Below, piece after piece: positions 1 through 12,742 of a stretch of DNA of 64,000 bases. Source of the DNA: Ophioderma brevispina (lineage: Eukaryota; Echinodermata; Ophiuroidea; Amphilepidida; Ophiodermatidae). The notes under the pieces were generated by a model. That model did not search any database. It saw nothing but the letters and a program-made list of their open reading frames with translations, and was not told the DNA's origin. The stretch covers positions 62,001-126,000 of the forward strand of contig JAMKCH010005481.1 in assembly GCA_023653785.1 (NCBI GenBank), written 5' to 3'. A program made the translations under genes and the position numbers. How positions within the stretch are numbered: the stretch's first letter is position 1; each line of letters opens with the position of its first letter.

Positions 1-122
1 GTTGCCTGCGAATGCATTCCTGCGAATCTTTATGGCCCATAGTATTAAAACTCTAACAGATACAATTGCCCAGTGTGTAACAGTCAGGCCGACCTATTTC
101 AAGATACCAGGCCCTAACATGT

Positions 123-226
123 TTACAAACATTGCTGTTAACTGGTCTATACGGAATAAATCGCAATCTCATCATAGTGCGCAGTTCACTCTCCGTAGAA
201 AAACGTTTTACACAATTTGGCACTCG
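123..226. mobile_element. Short MITE copy, related to 27198-27303
   Basis: The right end, with TTACACAATTTGGCACTCG, and the inner CATAGTGCGCAGTTC match the 106-bp element at 27198-27303 in reverse orientation. The left terminal repeat here has decayed: only a GTTTACA-like remnant is visible. It is too short to encode protein. I infer a non-autonomous DNA transposon; the superfamily cannot be told from this copy. Confidence 0.55.
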
Positions 227-371
227 CCAGTGGTGGAAATAGTTACCTGGCCATTTGGTTTAAAGCACGATCTAAATTTCATTACAATTAGAGAAAAAAA
301 TGAAAGAAATATAGCCTGTAAGTGTAATGTCTTGGGTAATCATACAACGACGAGGAGTGCATTTCACTTAC

Positions 372-488
372 CAAATGTGCAATTGTTTTCGTCCATATTG
401 TTGCCACAATCATTTACGGTATCACATCGGTAGTAACGAGGTATGCAAATGGGTCGTTCTGGGCATAACCAATAATTTGGCGGGCATG
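372..488 (-). CDS. LDL-receptor class A domain exon
   Basis: This internal exon is bounded on the minus strand by a pyrimidine-rich acceptor (ATTCTTTCAG) and a strong donor (G|GTAAGTG). Both boundaries are phase 1. It encodes about 39 residues with the six cysteines of an LDLa module, including CIPRYYRCD and the calcium-cage end DCGNNMDENNC. LDLa modules are roughly 40-residue calcium-binding folds in extracellular receptors and secreted mosaic proteins, and they are commonly coded by single phase-1 exons. The pattern matches the exon at 57524-57643, so the two may belong to one gene, but 57 kb separates them. The parent gene is not identified. No neighbouring exon is visible before the window edge. 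Confidence 0.85.
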
Positions 489-2570
489 CTGAAAGAATGA
501 TGACGAATATATTGTGATATAACTGAAGTGTACGAAATAGAAATAAAAATAACAAGAAGAAGCAGTAGAAGAAGAAGAAGAATAGTTTTAATTTTTTGAG
601 AAAGAAATGTCACATGCGGCGCTATTTACATTTGGGCAAGAGTTCCATATGTACCCCCTTCGAAGTTTTACATGTAACAAATTATTTTTTTTATATTTGG
701 CCTTAGGGCCAGGTGTTTATGTTAGGCCATAAATAAAAAGAATTTGTTTCATGTAGAATCATATATTTGTTATGCTCAATATCTCGGAAATTAAGGAAAT
801 TAAAAATGTTAACACTAGTGTAATATGTGCATTTAAATCCATTATATTGTAGATTCCACCCAAAAAAGTCAATTACGACATCTTGCGTTCAGCCGCAGAT
901 ACATTGTAATGGGTAAAATGTGGAATTCCCGCTTAAAATACAAATTCCCTATCCAATATACTTGTGTAAGGTTCTCAAATTCTGCAGTGATTCTTGTTTT
1001 TATGCGCCTGTGAAAAAAAAGATAAAAAATAGTATCCCTGGAGCCATAGTACGGACTCCATAGACGACAATGGAATAAAGCATAAAAAAATAGCGTTGCG
1101 TGAAGAGTCAAGTGAATCGAGTGCCCTATTTTTCATCGTTGCAGATGGACAATGACTCGGGAGGACTAGATGTCCTGCCACACCTGAATTGGCAACATAT
1201 TGCGGTATTCGGCAACATTGTAGGATCCGGCATCGGCCGGACTATTATAGTTGGTTGGTTGATCGATCCCGTCGTGACTGACAGCTCGCGACTGCAACTA
1301 TAACATGCCATTTCTGACAACCCTTGCAAGGTCTAGGTCTTGTAGACGACGTACAACCAAAAATTTAATTAAGTTCGTCAATCCATCTGGTCTTAGGTCT
1401 TCGAGGCTGTCTGTTACTTTCCACGCGCCCTTACATGATAGCTTTCTCTAAAGAATCTCCTCCATGCCTCACAACGTTTCGCTATGGATATGGGACCACA
1501 CGCGCGTTTAGGCTGTATCTCCTTCAAGATGCTATAATTTTGTTCGTTTCATAATCCATGAAATTCGAAGTATGTGCCACATCTCAAAGAGTTTATCCTG
1601 CCCTTTTCAGCTTTTATTAGGGTCCAAGATTCAGACTGCAGTAACAAGACGCTTCTCTGTTGATTTCGTAATTCCTCTATCTTCCCACATCTTACATAGG
1701 CTAACCATTGCAGCCTTGGCCATGGCTAAGCGCCCGCTGGCGTCAGTTGAGCAGCGGACTATAGTAGATAGAGATCCCTCTAAAGCCTTTGTCAGCTAAA
1801 CTACTATGGTGTGGTTGGCAAACGCAAGGTAAGGTGATCCCCTGCTCTGACCATTAGATCCAGCAGAGTGCTTTTTTACCCCAGCAACCGCCATGGCAAA
1901 GTGAGACGCCTACTGTACCTGTGATGTGGGTTACTTAACGACATTTATTTATTCAATATTTTATCATTTTTTTCTACATAAAATATTATGAAATGTCTCG
2001 GGAGAAAAATCGAAACAAGATGTCGCTATTACAGCTTGCACTTACGACATTTTAATGTACTTATTAACTAAGCCAAATCCGGCAACAATGTTGTCTACGG
2101 CAACACCGTCTACCCATGTAAAAAAAAAACCCAACATTTTGGCGTTGTAATAGCCAAACTTGCGTATATTGCAGGAGGGCATAGGCAAGTCATACTTTTA
2201 GGACATGTTGTTCAGGACCCCTTGGTGTGCCCGGGTGTGTGTGGAATTTGAAAGAGTCAACATTGTACAAAGATGTCAACATTTTGCCTTGTCTTTCTTC
2301 CTAAGATTGCAGCCAAAATTGGGCACATAATAAGAGGTGAAGCTGTTAACTGCTCCTTCGATTACCCTCCGGATCGGTCACTGGTTGAGGAAATGCGAAG
2401 AACGGTTGTCCATTTTCCCCCATTTTTGTGCCCAGTGAGTGTGTTGCGGGCCAAATGTATTGGAACAGTCCAGCAAGTTTAGATATGTGTAGCCAGAAGA
2501 CGGAAATAAATAGGCCATAGCGATTGTTTAAGATAGTTGTGAGGATGGCAAACATATCCCGGGTTTAGGG
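489..2570. other. No gene recognised
   Basis: AT-rich sequence with short, unconvincing open frames. It holds an AAGAAG-rich stretch near 555-585, just upstream of the LDLa acceptor. It is probably intron or intergenic DNA. Nothing in it resembles a known family. Confidence 0.5.
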
Positions 2571-2692
2571 ATGAAAATTCAAAGCTTCTCGAAAATACGT
2601 ATTTAGGGTGCTTTTTGTGATTTGTTTGGGACACGGATGAGACCCCCACCCCCTTGTCATTGAGAAGTGCCCCCCCCCCCCCCCCCCCCGGG
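2571..2692. repeat. Dispersed repeat ending in poly-C (copy 1)
   Basis: The segment contains AAATACGTATTTAGGGTGCT, then GACACGGATGA, then TTGTCATTGAGAAG and a poly-C run of about 20. The same order occurs at 16311-16411, so this is a dispersed repeat. It has no coding potential. The flanking terminal repeats were not resolved. Confidence 0.6.
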
Positions 2693-2889
2693 AAACATAT
2701 CCAGCCCCACGCACCCCCTTGGCCTCTGTATAATTGAGGAATAAGGGGGGTGGTAACGGTATACACAGGGACAATTGAAATGATGCAATTGAGGTAAACA
2801 ATGCATATACTATTGTATTCTTCGTAGGGATGCTCGGGAAAGAAAGGCTTTGTTGAATTCCTATTTGTGCCCTTACAGGTGGATTATTA

Positions 2890-3025
2890 GTACATAAGGC
2901 TTATCCATGCCGGTATTCATTACAATCTTGATATCACGCATTCTCGATCGGTAGAATGCACTTCTTTTCGAATCGACATGGGCGATATCCGAGTTCACAT
3001 TGGGCGAAAAAATAGACCTCATTGT
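2890..3025 (-). pseudogene. Decayed LDLa-like exon with in-frame stops
   Basis: On the minus strand an acceptor (TCTCTTTGCCATAG) is followed, in the phase-1 frame used by the other LDLa exons, by residues resembling a module start: CELGYRPCRFEKKCILP. Where the fourth LDLa cysteine is expected there is a TGA stop (2934-2936). It is followed in frame by YQDCNE and a second stop. This could be a dead exon, a chance resemblance, or a real exon with sequence errors. The cysteine spacing is close to canonical but not exact. Confidence 0.3.
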
Positions 3026-4777
3026 CTATGGCAAAGAGAAAGGTTGTTGTGTTTATATTGCGTTTAAATTTGAAACTTGTGGCACACAGATACCTAACCC
3101 ATACATGCATAAAATGCATAAAATAAATTAGTACATCTCCAACATACACATAAACGTCACATTACAAATCAGCATGCATCCATACATACAATGCATGCAT
3201 AGTACCTTACGGAGCTTCCTTGTGGTTTTTTACTGAAAAATCTCTTAAAAAGCACCTTTTTCTACTTTTTTAAAAACTATATAGGAACGAATATTCCTTA
3301 ATGTATTTTCATGTGTTCTCTTCAAAAGACACTTTTTTAGACATTAAGATTTTTAAATTTTAAATCATTTTTTTCATTTTTTTTTTTTTCGATTTTACTA
3401 ATTTTTCTTAGCCAATAGGAATTGCAACCGGAGGCCTATAAAGTTACTAAACCTAAAAAATCCTCTTTTCTATTTTCTACTCTTTTACGGATAAACCTCA
3501 ATCCTAGATTAGTTTATTCCGTTTAGGACAAATCGTAACATATTAACTCTGTAAATAAAACCACAAGGTCAAGTAAACTAACCCCACAATGTAAAATAAC
3601 CCCCAACAATTTTAATTTCTACTTAAAACCGACAATGTTACAGCAAATACTGAAGTAACATACATACTACATATACTACATTACATTACATACATCATAC
3701 ATACATACTACATACAGACAGACAGCTTACGAACTGGCATTGTGGAAGTGAGTACATTAAAGTATATAAAACTGACACTACAGAAATAGATTCTATATAT
3801 TAGTAAGTTAAAGTTCCCAGGGGGTATACGGTTTTGGAGGGTAATTTCATCCCCCAATGTACCTCCCCCACAATGTGTAACCCTCACCCCACTATGTCAT
3901 TAAAATTTAAGAACTCACCCCCACAATGTATTATAGGGACGTAATACATACATACTCATACCCATACATACACACACCACACACAGAATACACATACAAC
4001 TTACGTGCTGTTGCACAGTACACTTCGTCCGTACCACCGGGACTTAATCCGGAATATTGTTACAGCAACACGTGCCAAAAGCGAAACTTCCCTTTTTAGG
4101 GCAAGTGTAAGTTGCGTCTTTTCATTCAACTTTCAGCTGCAATAAAAAATAGAAAGGGAGCTCAGAATCCCTATATGTTCACTGGTTTAACAGTACATCC
4201 GCAAAATGCCACTTGAACGAGGTCATATAACCCATCCAGACAATGGTCAGCAAATATTAATTCAAGTGGCGACTTATGGTCAGCATCGTCTATTTTGATT
4301 CAGTTAGATCAATGATCTTTATACAATGGATTGGACACCTGGGCTCCGTACTTTCAACCACTGACGGCCATATTGGAATCCAAAAAGAGCCCAAGCAGGT
4401 GGTAAGAGCCGGTCATTTACACAGAGTGTGTTTCCATTGAGATGTGGAGATACACAATCAAGCCAATACAGTTAGCTCAATGTATTTGATGTTGGTGCAC
4501 GTATGGTTGGCCTTGTCCCTAAATCGAGAATACAACTTCTGTAACAGGTGTCTCTGGAATGCTATTGTACTGTATTAGACCAAGATGGTCCACCGTTTGA
4601 TGCCTGGGATCTACTATACAATCACTGTTGTGTAGCCAACCCTTGTCTAGAATCAGGGGTTAGATTGCGACATAATAAGGATACAGTGTTAACAACGCCA
4701 TCACGTTTTCCTTTGTGCGGACTAATTCTCAAGGATGTTATATAAACGTGATTGCGAGCCACCTCATTTGAACAGAC
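3026..4777. other. No gene; CATA-rich microsatellite zone
   Basis: Contains degenerate TACATACATACTAC repeats around 3651-3725, CATACATACA runs at 3178-3200 and 3950-3990, and several scattered copies of CCCCCACAATGT between 3576 and 3930. No coding exon is recognised. Confidence 0.5.
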
Positions 4778-4920
4778 TTTTCATATAGAAGTCCCATTGA
4801 TCAAAGAGGTATTGCCACTCATTCCATCAAGCACTAACACAAATAACGCCCACATGTCATACGCACATGGCGGAATCACATTGTAATACCTCATTTGCTA
4901 ATGGGACTTCTAATATGAAA
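4778..4920. repeat. Inverted repeat (hairpin), arms about 38 bp
   Basis: The left arm (about 4778-4815, with AGAAGTCCCATTGATCAAAG) pairs with the right arm (about 4883-4920, with TTGCTAATGGGACTTCTAAT) across a spacer of about 70 bp. It is imperfect but extended. It could be a small fold-back MITE. Confidence 0.55.
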
Positions 4921-5710
4921 CGTTCCACCCCTCTTGTGGCAGTTACCATAGGGCGCTGACATTTGCTTTTGTAAACATTTACAGTTACAGTATTGACGTT
5001 GTGTGTGGAAGCTAGCGTATTAGTTATCTTGGGACAATATAGAATCGCCGACGCAAAACACCGGTGCATTAAAACAGAGTTTGTTCGCGAGTGGTGTGAT
5101 TCATTTGAAAGAGTGATTTCAGCACAGAAAGAAATATAGTACATTTAAAAACTAAATCCCTGTCGCACTACACTTATCTGAAAACAATTTGCCCACGTTT
5201 TCCATATACTTTTTCAAATGAACATCTGAAACGTTCGTAGCAAAATACAACATTAGCGGGCGTTCTTGTAGACTCTCGAGCATCCACAATTCGCCTGCCA
5301 AGACGCGCATTACTCAAGATTAAATAACATTTAAGTGTTGCGTATGTGACGGAGATTTCTGCGTGCTTTTCCCCCCCCCCATTGTTCAGGGATGCTCTAT
5401 TCATGAATATAATTATTCCTCCCCTTCGAAACATGAAAGCACTCATAAATCTCCACTACATGTGCTGCGCCCAACAGTCCGTAGGACGCTTTATCGTCAC
5501 ATGCTCGTAAGACTATTGTTTTCAAAAAATCTGGGGGAATTTGAACCATACATTTATTTGGATGGTTAGCTAGCGTAATAATACTCATTTATCATCAAGT
5601 CCGAAATTTTAAGTGAATTCTAAACACTCAAATTGTTTTAAATTTGAGTAAGTGATGGTTATATGAGGTTATTTCAGTCTGTTCATATTTATTCATATGA
5701 ACTCATTTAT

Positions 5711-6395
5711 TGGCACCCCCTGAGGGGGGGGGGGCACGTGTATTTAAAGGTGGATATGATGCATGAACCTGCACTTCCAAAATGCACCCTAACAAGTATT
5801 TTCACCGACCAAAAACAACCCAAACAAGTATTTTGGTGTAGTTTGCTACCCTAAACAAGTTCACAGTTCATTGTGTGTTATACAACATTTGGGAGCGGGT
5901 CATTATTTATGCCGGGGGGGTGGAGGATTTTCAACGTTTTTTCTGCGAAAAAATTTTTTTCTCTTTCCCCCCCTCGCTTCCCGTTCAAAAATTTCACACT
6001 CCTCCCTTGATCTTGCTGATTTCCCCATTTAAAGTTCACGTTCCCCTCTTTCTCCTTGATGAAAAAAATCATGTTCCGTCCCTCTCTCTTACAAAAATTT
6101 TGCGGGTTCCCCCCTCAAATCCTCCATCCCCCTGGCGTAAATCCATGACCCCTCCCTAATTTAATCTTCATTGCTTATAATATTTTTTGATGATTTTGAT
6201 CTCACTTTATTTGAACATTATAAACCCTAAACACGTAATTTTTTTTTTTTTTTTTTTAAAAAAAAAAACATACCCTTTTTCCATATTTTTGCTGTTTATT
6301 GACACCCCTAATCCAATGTACGCCTTTTTTTGTATTCTTGTTCACGCATCATCTCCACCTTTGAATACAAGTCCCCCCCCCCGGTGGGTTGACAC
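5711..6395. mobile_element. MITE with G-tract terminal inverted repeats
   Basis: The left end runs CACCCCCTGAGGGGG, a long G tract, CACGTGTATTTAAAGGTGGA, then GATGCATGAAC. The right end, in reverse complement, runs GTCAACCCACCGGGGG, then CTTGTATTCAAAGGTGGA and GATGCGTGAAC. This gives terminal inverted repeats of about 55 bp around an AT-rich 570-bp interior without an intact gene. Known MITE architecture fits. The exact ends and target duplication are unclear because of the homopolymers. Confidence 0.65.
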
Positions 6396-6703
6396 TTGCT
6401 ACATGATGTTGTTATAGAAAAACTTGCTGTAATATGTGCATTGTAAGGGGGGGGTATGGGGTCTGAAGGCAGTGACCTTTTGAAATGATTTTTCTTAATT
6501 TTCCTAAATAGTGGTATATACATGTTATATATCATATTGTAGCCCTGTCCAGCAAATTTTTAAAATCCATGAAAATTTTTGCTCTGGTTGCCATGGTAAC
6601 TCCCGTAAGTCCTCTGATTGGCTAACACTAGAACGAATGTAACTAAATACTGAACATGCTACTGGGACTAAACTTGGGTGACATATGCCAGAGGTAAATA
6701 CGG

Positions 6704-6834
6704 AGTGAACCATGAAGCCGGATTTTTATCATACCGTTTGCCATGCAACCGGCCAATCGACAATCGGATAATTTCATTGCGTACTTTGAATTTGGAACAT
6801 CAATTTTGAAATCGGCCTTCATGGTTCACTCGGC
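6704..6834. repeat. Inverted repeat, arms about 24 bp
   Basis: AGTGAACCATGAAGCCGGAT on the left is matched in reverse complement by CGGCCTTCATGGTTCACTCG on the right, with about 80 bp between. This near-perfect pair could extrude as a stem. It may be a tiny MITE or the core of a larger dispersed repeat. Confidence 0.55.
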
Positions 6835-6839
6835 CTATA

Positions 6840-8000
6840 GTGCTTAATATGTGTTCCAAATTTCATGTTCATAGCATGTAGCGTTTCTAGTTACGTTCGT
6901 TCTTGTTTTGGATGTTTGCGTATCTTAACGAAACGAGTTTCGGCCTCGAAACATTTACAAAATTGAGGGCGCTTTTGATGTGAACTATGGAATTATTTTT
7001 TAAATTTCTTTTATACCGAATTATCATAATTATTACTGAAAGAATCATCGAAATAGGTGCATCCTTTGTCCTGTAATTAATTTTTAAAATAATTTTCTTA
7101 AATAGCGCAGGGTGAGAAAACAATTAAAAAATACATCCAAAATCACGTTACCCGTGACATTTAATAACTTTAAAGTATGGAAAGGCTTAATATAAGTATT
7201 TCATCTACTTCAACTTAGCCCAAAATGAATTGTTAATGTTCATAATAATGATCTCTTTTAGAATATCTTAAATATAACCCCTTGAAATTTTTCACATGAT
7301 AAAATATAGGAGATGAATGCATTTTTTGGCAAATTTCGTGTACACTACTTGACTTTGATCAGCCATAGCTCGGGAACCGAAAGTCCCATTGCGATCGAGT
7401 AAAAAGCATTTTGTAGATTAGTCTACACAATTTAGCCAGTGCCATTATCTCAATTTTCTGGATTAGAACAATTTTTATCATATTCCAACCCCATACCCTT
7501 AAAATAACCATCCTATATCGTCCGTCTTCTCGACTGCCAAAGTCGAAATCAATTTCTGGAAAATTAAAAAAAAATCATAATTAATTATAATAATACAACT
7601 GACAGAAAATAGATAATGAAGTAACGTTTTACAAAATTGAATTGTTTTTGACCCAGTAGAAGTTGTTCTGCAAGAAATTTGGGCAAGTAAATGTTTTTTG
7701 CAACCAATATTGTATTTGACATTCTTTCCTACTTATTTGCCATCCCTTGGGTTACCAGCTCCTCATTTTTGTAAAATGGGTTCTGCGGGTTACTTGATTG
7801 TTGGGATCATATCTTAAAAAACTATTAACTCTACCGTTATGAATTTTTCAGGAATATTAGCTTAAATTTCCCCCATCTTACCTTACAACAAAGATAAGTA
7901 GTCATGTTTTTTGTTCAAAACTTAGGTCGCCTGCCACCAGTGGTGGGTTTTTTTTGGGGACAAACGGTATAGATTATATACAGTCAAGCCTTACGCATCA
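6840..8000. other. No gene recognised
   Basis: AT-rich non-coding sequence. Open frames are short and low complexity, and no repeat structure stands out apart from short A/T runs. Confidence 0.5.
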
Positions 8001-8702
8001 GGAGGATCTGCTCTGATGCTGTGACTTGGATACGTCATTAAGGTCTTTGGAAGACCATTTCCATAAAACGTGCATATCCCGTCAATCAGATCAAAAGCCA
8101 TATCCAAACGCAAATATTGTCAACCGTTCGACATCCTCCTCATAGAAGAGAAAGCAAATCCACACATTCGGTTCCTTTTATCACCACTCTCCAATCTAAA
8201 GGGGTGGGGGCCTTTTTTTGAATCACCATTATTTGCTTCACGACTCTAACCCCCTAAAACATTTTCTAATCCTTCGCTCACAGCCTTAGATCGTCAATAA
8301 AACTGTGCGTGATTCTACTGTCAACTCCAATTCAAGAAATCCATGCCTGTGACTTGGATAACGCTTAGGTCTTTGAAGACCGTTTCATAAAACGTGCATA
8401 TCCCGTCAATCAATCAAAAGCAGATCCAAAAAGAAAATATTGTCACCGGTCGACATCCCTCCTCATATAAGAGAGAAAGTCCACATTCGTGTTCCTTTTA
8501 AATTATCACCACTCTCCCCATCTAAAGGTGGAGGGCATTTTTTGTCAATCAGCCATTATTTTGCTTCACGACTCCAACGCCACCTAAAACATTTTCCTAA
8601 TCCTTCGCTCACAGCCTTTAGAGACGTCAACTAAAATTTGCGTGATCTACCTGGTTCACTCCATTCAAGACCCATACTAGCTACACAAGAGATCCTCCTG
8701 GT
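8001..8702. repeat. 328-bp tandem duplication between short inverted ends
   Basis: Two diverged copies of one unit begin with GTGACTTGGATA at 8021 and 8349. They share, in order, AAAACGTGCATATCCCGTCA, TTATCACCACTCTCC, TTTGCTTCACGACTC and CTAATCCTTCGCTCACAGCC. The pair is flanked by CAGGAGGATCT (about 8000-8010) and its reverse complement AGATCCTCCTG (about 8690-8700), which suggests a duplicated interior inside a small inverted-end element. Many small indels separate the copies, so the duplication is not recent. Confidence 0.85.
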
Positions 8703-8940
8703 TTCTACAAATGCCATAGTAAAAATTAATCGTCTGCGCTACTTTCATGCACAGGTCGGCACAAAGTTCGAGATCAAGTAACAAAAGAATCTTTCCCTAT
8801 TACAATCCACCTCACATGTAAATGCTCTTTTGCCTTGTTTATTCACATTACACGCAAAATAATGTAATAAACAACATGTTGGTATAAAGTACATTTTTAA
8901 TAAAGCTTCAATAACATCCGGAAATAACGTAAACATCTTA

Positions 8941-9583
8941 CCCTCGTCTTACCAAGCCTTTTTTTGTAACCGGTTTACCAAGGGGTGGGGGGGGGGGGGT
9001 GGTTCCACCCCCCCCCCCGAGAATTTTGTTATAAAGCCCCGATGCTTATGATTGTGATACTAGTTGGATAGCTATGGTCCTCCTCTTTTCCATGATACCA
9101 AAATAAGTACTAACATACCTAGTATTGCGTCACTATGACGTCATCACGGTCCGTCCACGAGTCCGCCAAATTGGCATTTTCACGAAAATAGACGAAAATC
9201 CAATTTGCGCTAAAAAACATAGGACTGTAATCGATTTTTCATGTGGTTTTCAGTCTCTAAATGATGGCAATAGTGGCTAGTTTTTACATAAATATATAAT
9301 ATAGATTTTAGAGCCATATCGTGTATAAATATTTTCAAAACTCCATCATAAAAATTCCCCTTGGGTGGCAACCCCCCCCCCCTTACCCTTCGACTTTGAC
9401 CGGCACACCCGAACTGAAACCCGGTGAAGGTACTAACCTTCACATTTTTTTTCGCTAAATGACCTGAAAGGAGGAGAAACGATTACCTATAGCTTTTTAG
9501 CGTTTTAAAAAGCGCACTCGGGGCAAGTTTCTGTAGGGGTTGTGGGGTGGTAACCACCCCCCCCCCCCCTTGGTAAGACGAGT
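8941..9583. mobile_element. MITE with TTA target duplication, PIF/Harbinger-like
   Basis: The left end is TTA|CCCTCGTCTTACCAAG and the right end is CTTGGTAAGACGAG|TTA, giving terminal inverted repeats of at least 14 bp and a 3-bp TTA duplication at 8938-8940 and 9584-9586. Subterminal G and C tracts flank GGTGGTTCCACC-type palindromes. No transposase is present. A 3-bp TTA/TAA duplication is typical of PIF/Harbinger elements; assignment to that superfamily is inference. Confidence 0.8.
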
Positions 9584-9586
9584 TAA

Positions 9587-12500
9587 AGAACAGCAGAATT
9601 CTCCCATGTGTCACTCACTTTAATTTCTGTGACCATTCTGTGGCGTATCACCCTTACGTCAATTGAACAGAGCCACACAGAAAATAAATCTGTTTATTCT
9701 TCGCCGTGAATCTTTTTGGATTATCAGCTCAGAACTCGTCGTCGGGATGGCATCAATTCCCCGAATTAGCTGTTTCCATATCCTCGTACACAATCCCTAT
9801 CCTTCACCCCCTTTCCTCGTCTTATGTTTTAGTGCGACCAATCAATGTTTTCACACACACGGATATCTTACCTGGTTGTCCATGTCATGTTAATTTTGTA
9901 AAAGTAATTTGTGCTTATATCTATACCTTCTCTTCCATATCCAATTAATATTAATTGTAAAGTAGGGTGTGGGGGGGGACCGGCATTATTTATTTATTTA
10001 TTTTCATTCCTGATTTTTTTGGTTGTTTCCCAAGTCCACCAGCCTGACGAAGGACAATTCTATGTGCCGAAATTAGCGCGCAATCTGTAATTCAAACTGC
10101 CTACGTCCTGCAATTTGGGTTATATGGACATATAGATAGATGATAGCTATTAACATATAATCCTATTCACAGAAGAACTACACCTTAACAAAATTTGTTT
10201 ACCTGAAAATTAGGAAGAACCGCAGAAAAAAAGAATCAACGATATGCGTTTTACTACTTTAAAAATATAACAGCGTAAGTTGATTGGCATGTAAATACGC
10301 TAATATAAATTAATTATTACACATTGAACGATATGATGTTGTTAAAAACCTTAAAGTAATACATTGACAATTTTTGGTTGAAACATAGCTGATTATTGTT
10401 TAAAAACTAAATAATTATGCAGACACTACATAACTGGTTACTACAGACCATATTCCACTTTAAAAATCAATGAATCGTTATGAAATCATGCATAATGTTC
10501 CTCCACGAAACCATGCACGCACCTGCCTATAAATGAATCAATCCACATCATGCATGACAATATCAATACTAACGGTATCCAATCACATTTCCCTTCTTAT
10601 AATATTCGTTTATTAATACAGAAATAGTAATACGGCACAGCAAGTAAGGCCAGCATAAAGTATCCCCTTCATCAACAGATATTCTTCATTAAGACTTGAA
10701 TGTGTGTAAGGTCCTTGGCACCATGTTTTAGTGTGGGAGGGGGTGTTCCCCTCTGAAAACGACTTTAACCACGATTTTTTTAACAAAATCCTGGTCACTG
10801 ATGGGGTACCTCATCCACGACCGCATAACATGAAAAAATAAAATCGGAGGTACCGATTCAAAATGGCGGTTCCAAAACCGTTTTTACAACGCGTAACACA
10901 ATTCATTCCCGTCCACATCAGTAAAAAAACGATTTCCCGATGACCTTTTCCAACAAAATTGCTCATAATAGAAAAACTAAACCATTTACATTTCTTGAAA
11001 TAAAAATTTGAACAAGTTACTTCTAGTACCGAATTAAGTGGGCAAAACAATTTTTTTTTTCTGCAAAATATGCGCAACTGATATTTTGGCAAACATAAAA
11101 AAAATGGGCCAAAAATATTTACCGTTCAAAAAATGGCGCACGAAAACAAAATGTTGACCCCTCATACATTATACAGGGTTTTATCAAGTCAACAAGATGG
11201 ATCAAACTTACGACTGAGCCAATTGAAGATTAATGGATGTTCATTTTTGATTATTACGGATAATAAATAAAAAAGAGCCTAATAAAGGTAGGCTTTCTAG
11301 TCAACAAAATATACATTGAAATACAGCTTACAACCAGTACGTTCTATTCTTCTCCTCCTCTCTCCTCCTTCCTCTTCATCTCCGACTGCGTTTTCCTTCG
11401 ATGTGATTCTTGAAACGATTTTTTAGTGTTAAAAGCGTTTGATCCTTCTACCCTCCAATTCATTTATAAAGAGATGTTGTTCCAACAAATGCAATGCCCG
11501 TACTGCATAACAATTTTGGAGGTTAATCCACCTCCAACCCACTCCAAGTAGATACAGTAATTTGTTTAACTTAACGTGCTTTATCGCATGTTTAGTTTTG
11601 TCCTTTTTTGTTTTGTTTGTGTGTGCTGTGTCCCCGCGCGTGTGCGCGCGCGCTCGTGTTGCTGTCGTTTTGTCTGTCAGTCCTGGGGAAGGCTACTGGC
11701 GGGCCTTTTTGGCCTCCAGGCCTTCTCTCCATGATAACCGATGGGTTTGGTGAACAAAATCACGTAATGTTAGCTAGGTTTGTGAGTGGAATGAGATATA
11801 TATATATAGAGATGGGTATTTGATATTATCTGTGTAATGTGTTTGTTTTTGAATGCAAAATAGTGTTGCAGATCGGAAGAAAAATACATCCCTTCTAATG
11901 GTACCAAATCTCAGGTTGTGTGAACGGTAGTGTCGAGCTGAGGATGGTGGTAGACCTTTAACATCTTATATGCTTAATAAAAATACAAATTCAAACAATT
12001 ACGACACGTTGTATCCTTTTATGACAACGTATGTCCTTTACGGCGGCCATCTTGGATGTCCATCCCAAATTTCATCAATTTCCTGTTAACTTCAATTTTA
12101 GTTAAAAGGAGATTCGCGGGAATTCGTATATAACTCTGCTCATTAATTAGACTTATCTTTTTTTTCTTTGCTTTTTTTTTTTGAAAGTGGATTTGTCCAT
12201 CTATGACACTTTTTATGCGCAATACATGGATTTCTTTCTTGGCTGTGTTTCGTATTGATGCAATTAGTGCTACTCACCCACATACTCCAAAATAGCGTCT
12301 TCGTATGGCACCTGCAGTAATTATCTAAAGATAGTGATTAAAGAAAGGCCTCGTTCCCACGAAAATTCGAAGACGGAAAAACTTGTGTATTTTGTTATTT
12401 TTTTCTTGTTTAACAACAATGGGTCCCTAACGCACCCTGCGAATTCCTTTTTTTGTAGTTTACGACAACGCATTATCTTTGTAAACTTAATGTTAACATA

Positions 12501-12742
12501 AATTATGGGATCTTCTCAATTATAAATAAAAACCACCTAATGATAGGGGTGACTAGGATGTAAGAACTTCATCACTATGATGATTCATGCCTACATAATA
12601 AAATGTTGTTAATAAAATACGTTAACACTTTATTAGCTTAATTGAACCTCACGGGCAGTTGAGGAAGTCAATACCACCTATCAAATATATGTCGACATTA
12701 AAAATGACAATGACAACGTGTATATCCGTTGATAAGTAGTCC
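9587..12742. other. No gene recognised; minor dispersed-repeat similarity
   Basis: Mostly AT-rich. The segment 10880-11140 weakly resembles 55890-56035: both contain GGGCAAAACAA, AAAATATGC, then CAACTGATATT or CACTGATATT, and a GGGCAAAAAT-like run. This suggests a diverged repeat. A CCTGACGAAGGACAATTC motif near 10045 resembles 3' ends of retroelements but could not be placed. CG-alternating sequence occurs at 11632-11655. Confidence 0.45.

Noticed and set aside
2..433. 143-aa plus-strand open frame at the window edge
   Set aside because: It overlaps the MITE copy at 123-226 and the antisense of a well-supported LDLa exon, and shows no domain or codon signal of its own.
2934..2936. Selenocysteine reading of the TGA in the LDLa-like exon
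   Set aside because: LDLa cysteines form disulfides, a second in-frame stop follows, and no SECIS-like element could be tied to it. Decay is simpler.
10040..10110. CTGACGA...CCGAAA resembling a hammerhead core
   Set aside because: The core allows it (CUGANGA), but helix II closes poorly and I could not pair helix I or place a UH cleavage site next to a helix III, so it is more likely a retroelement 3' motif or chance.
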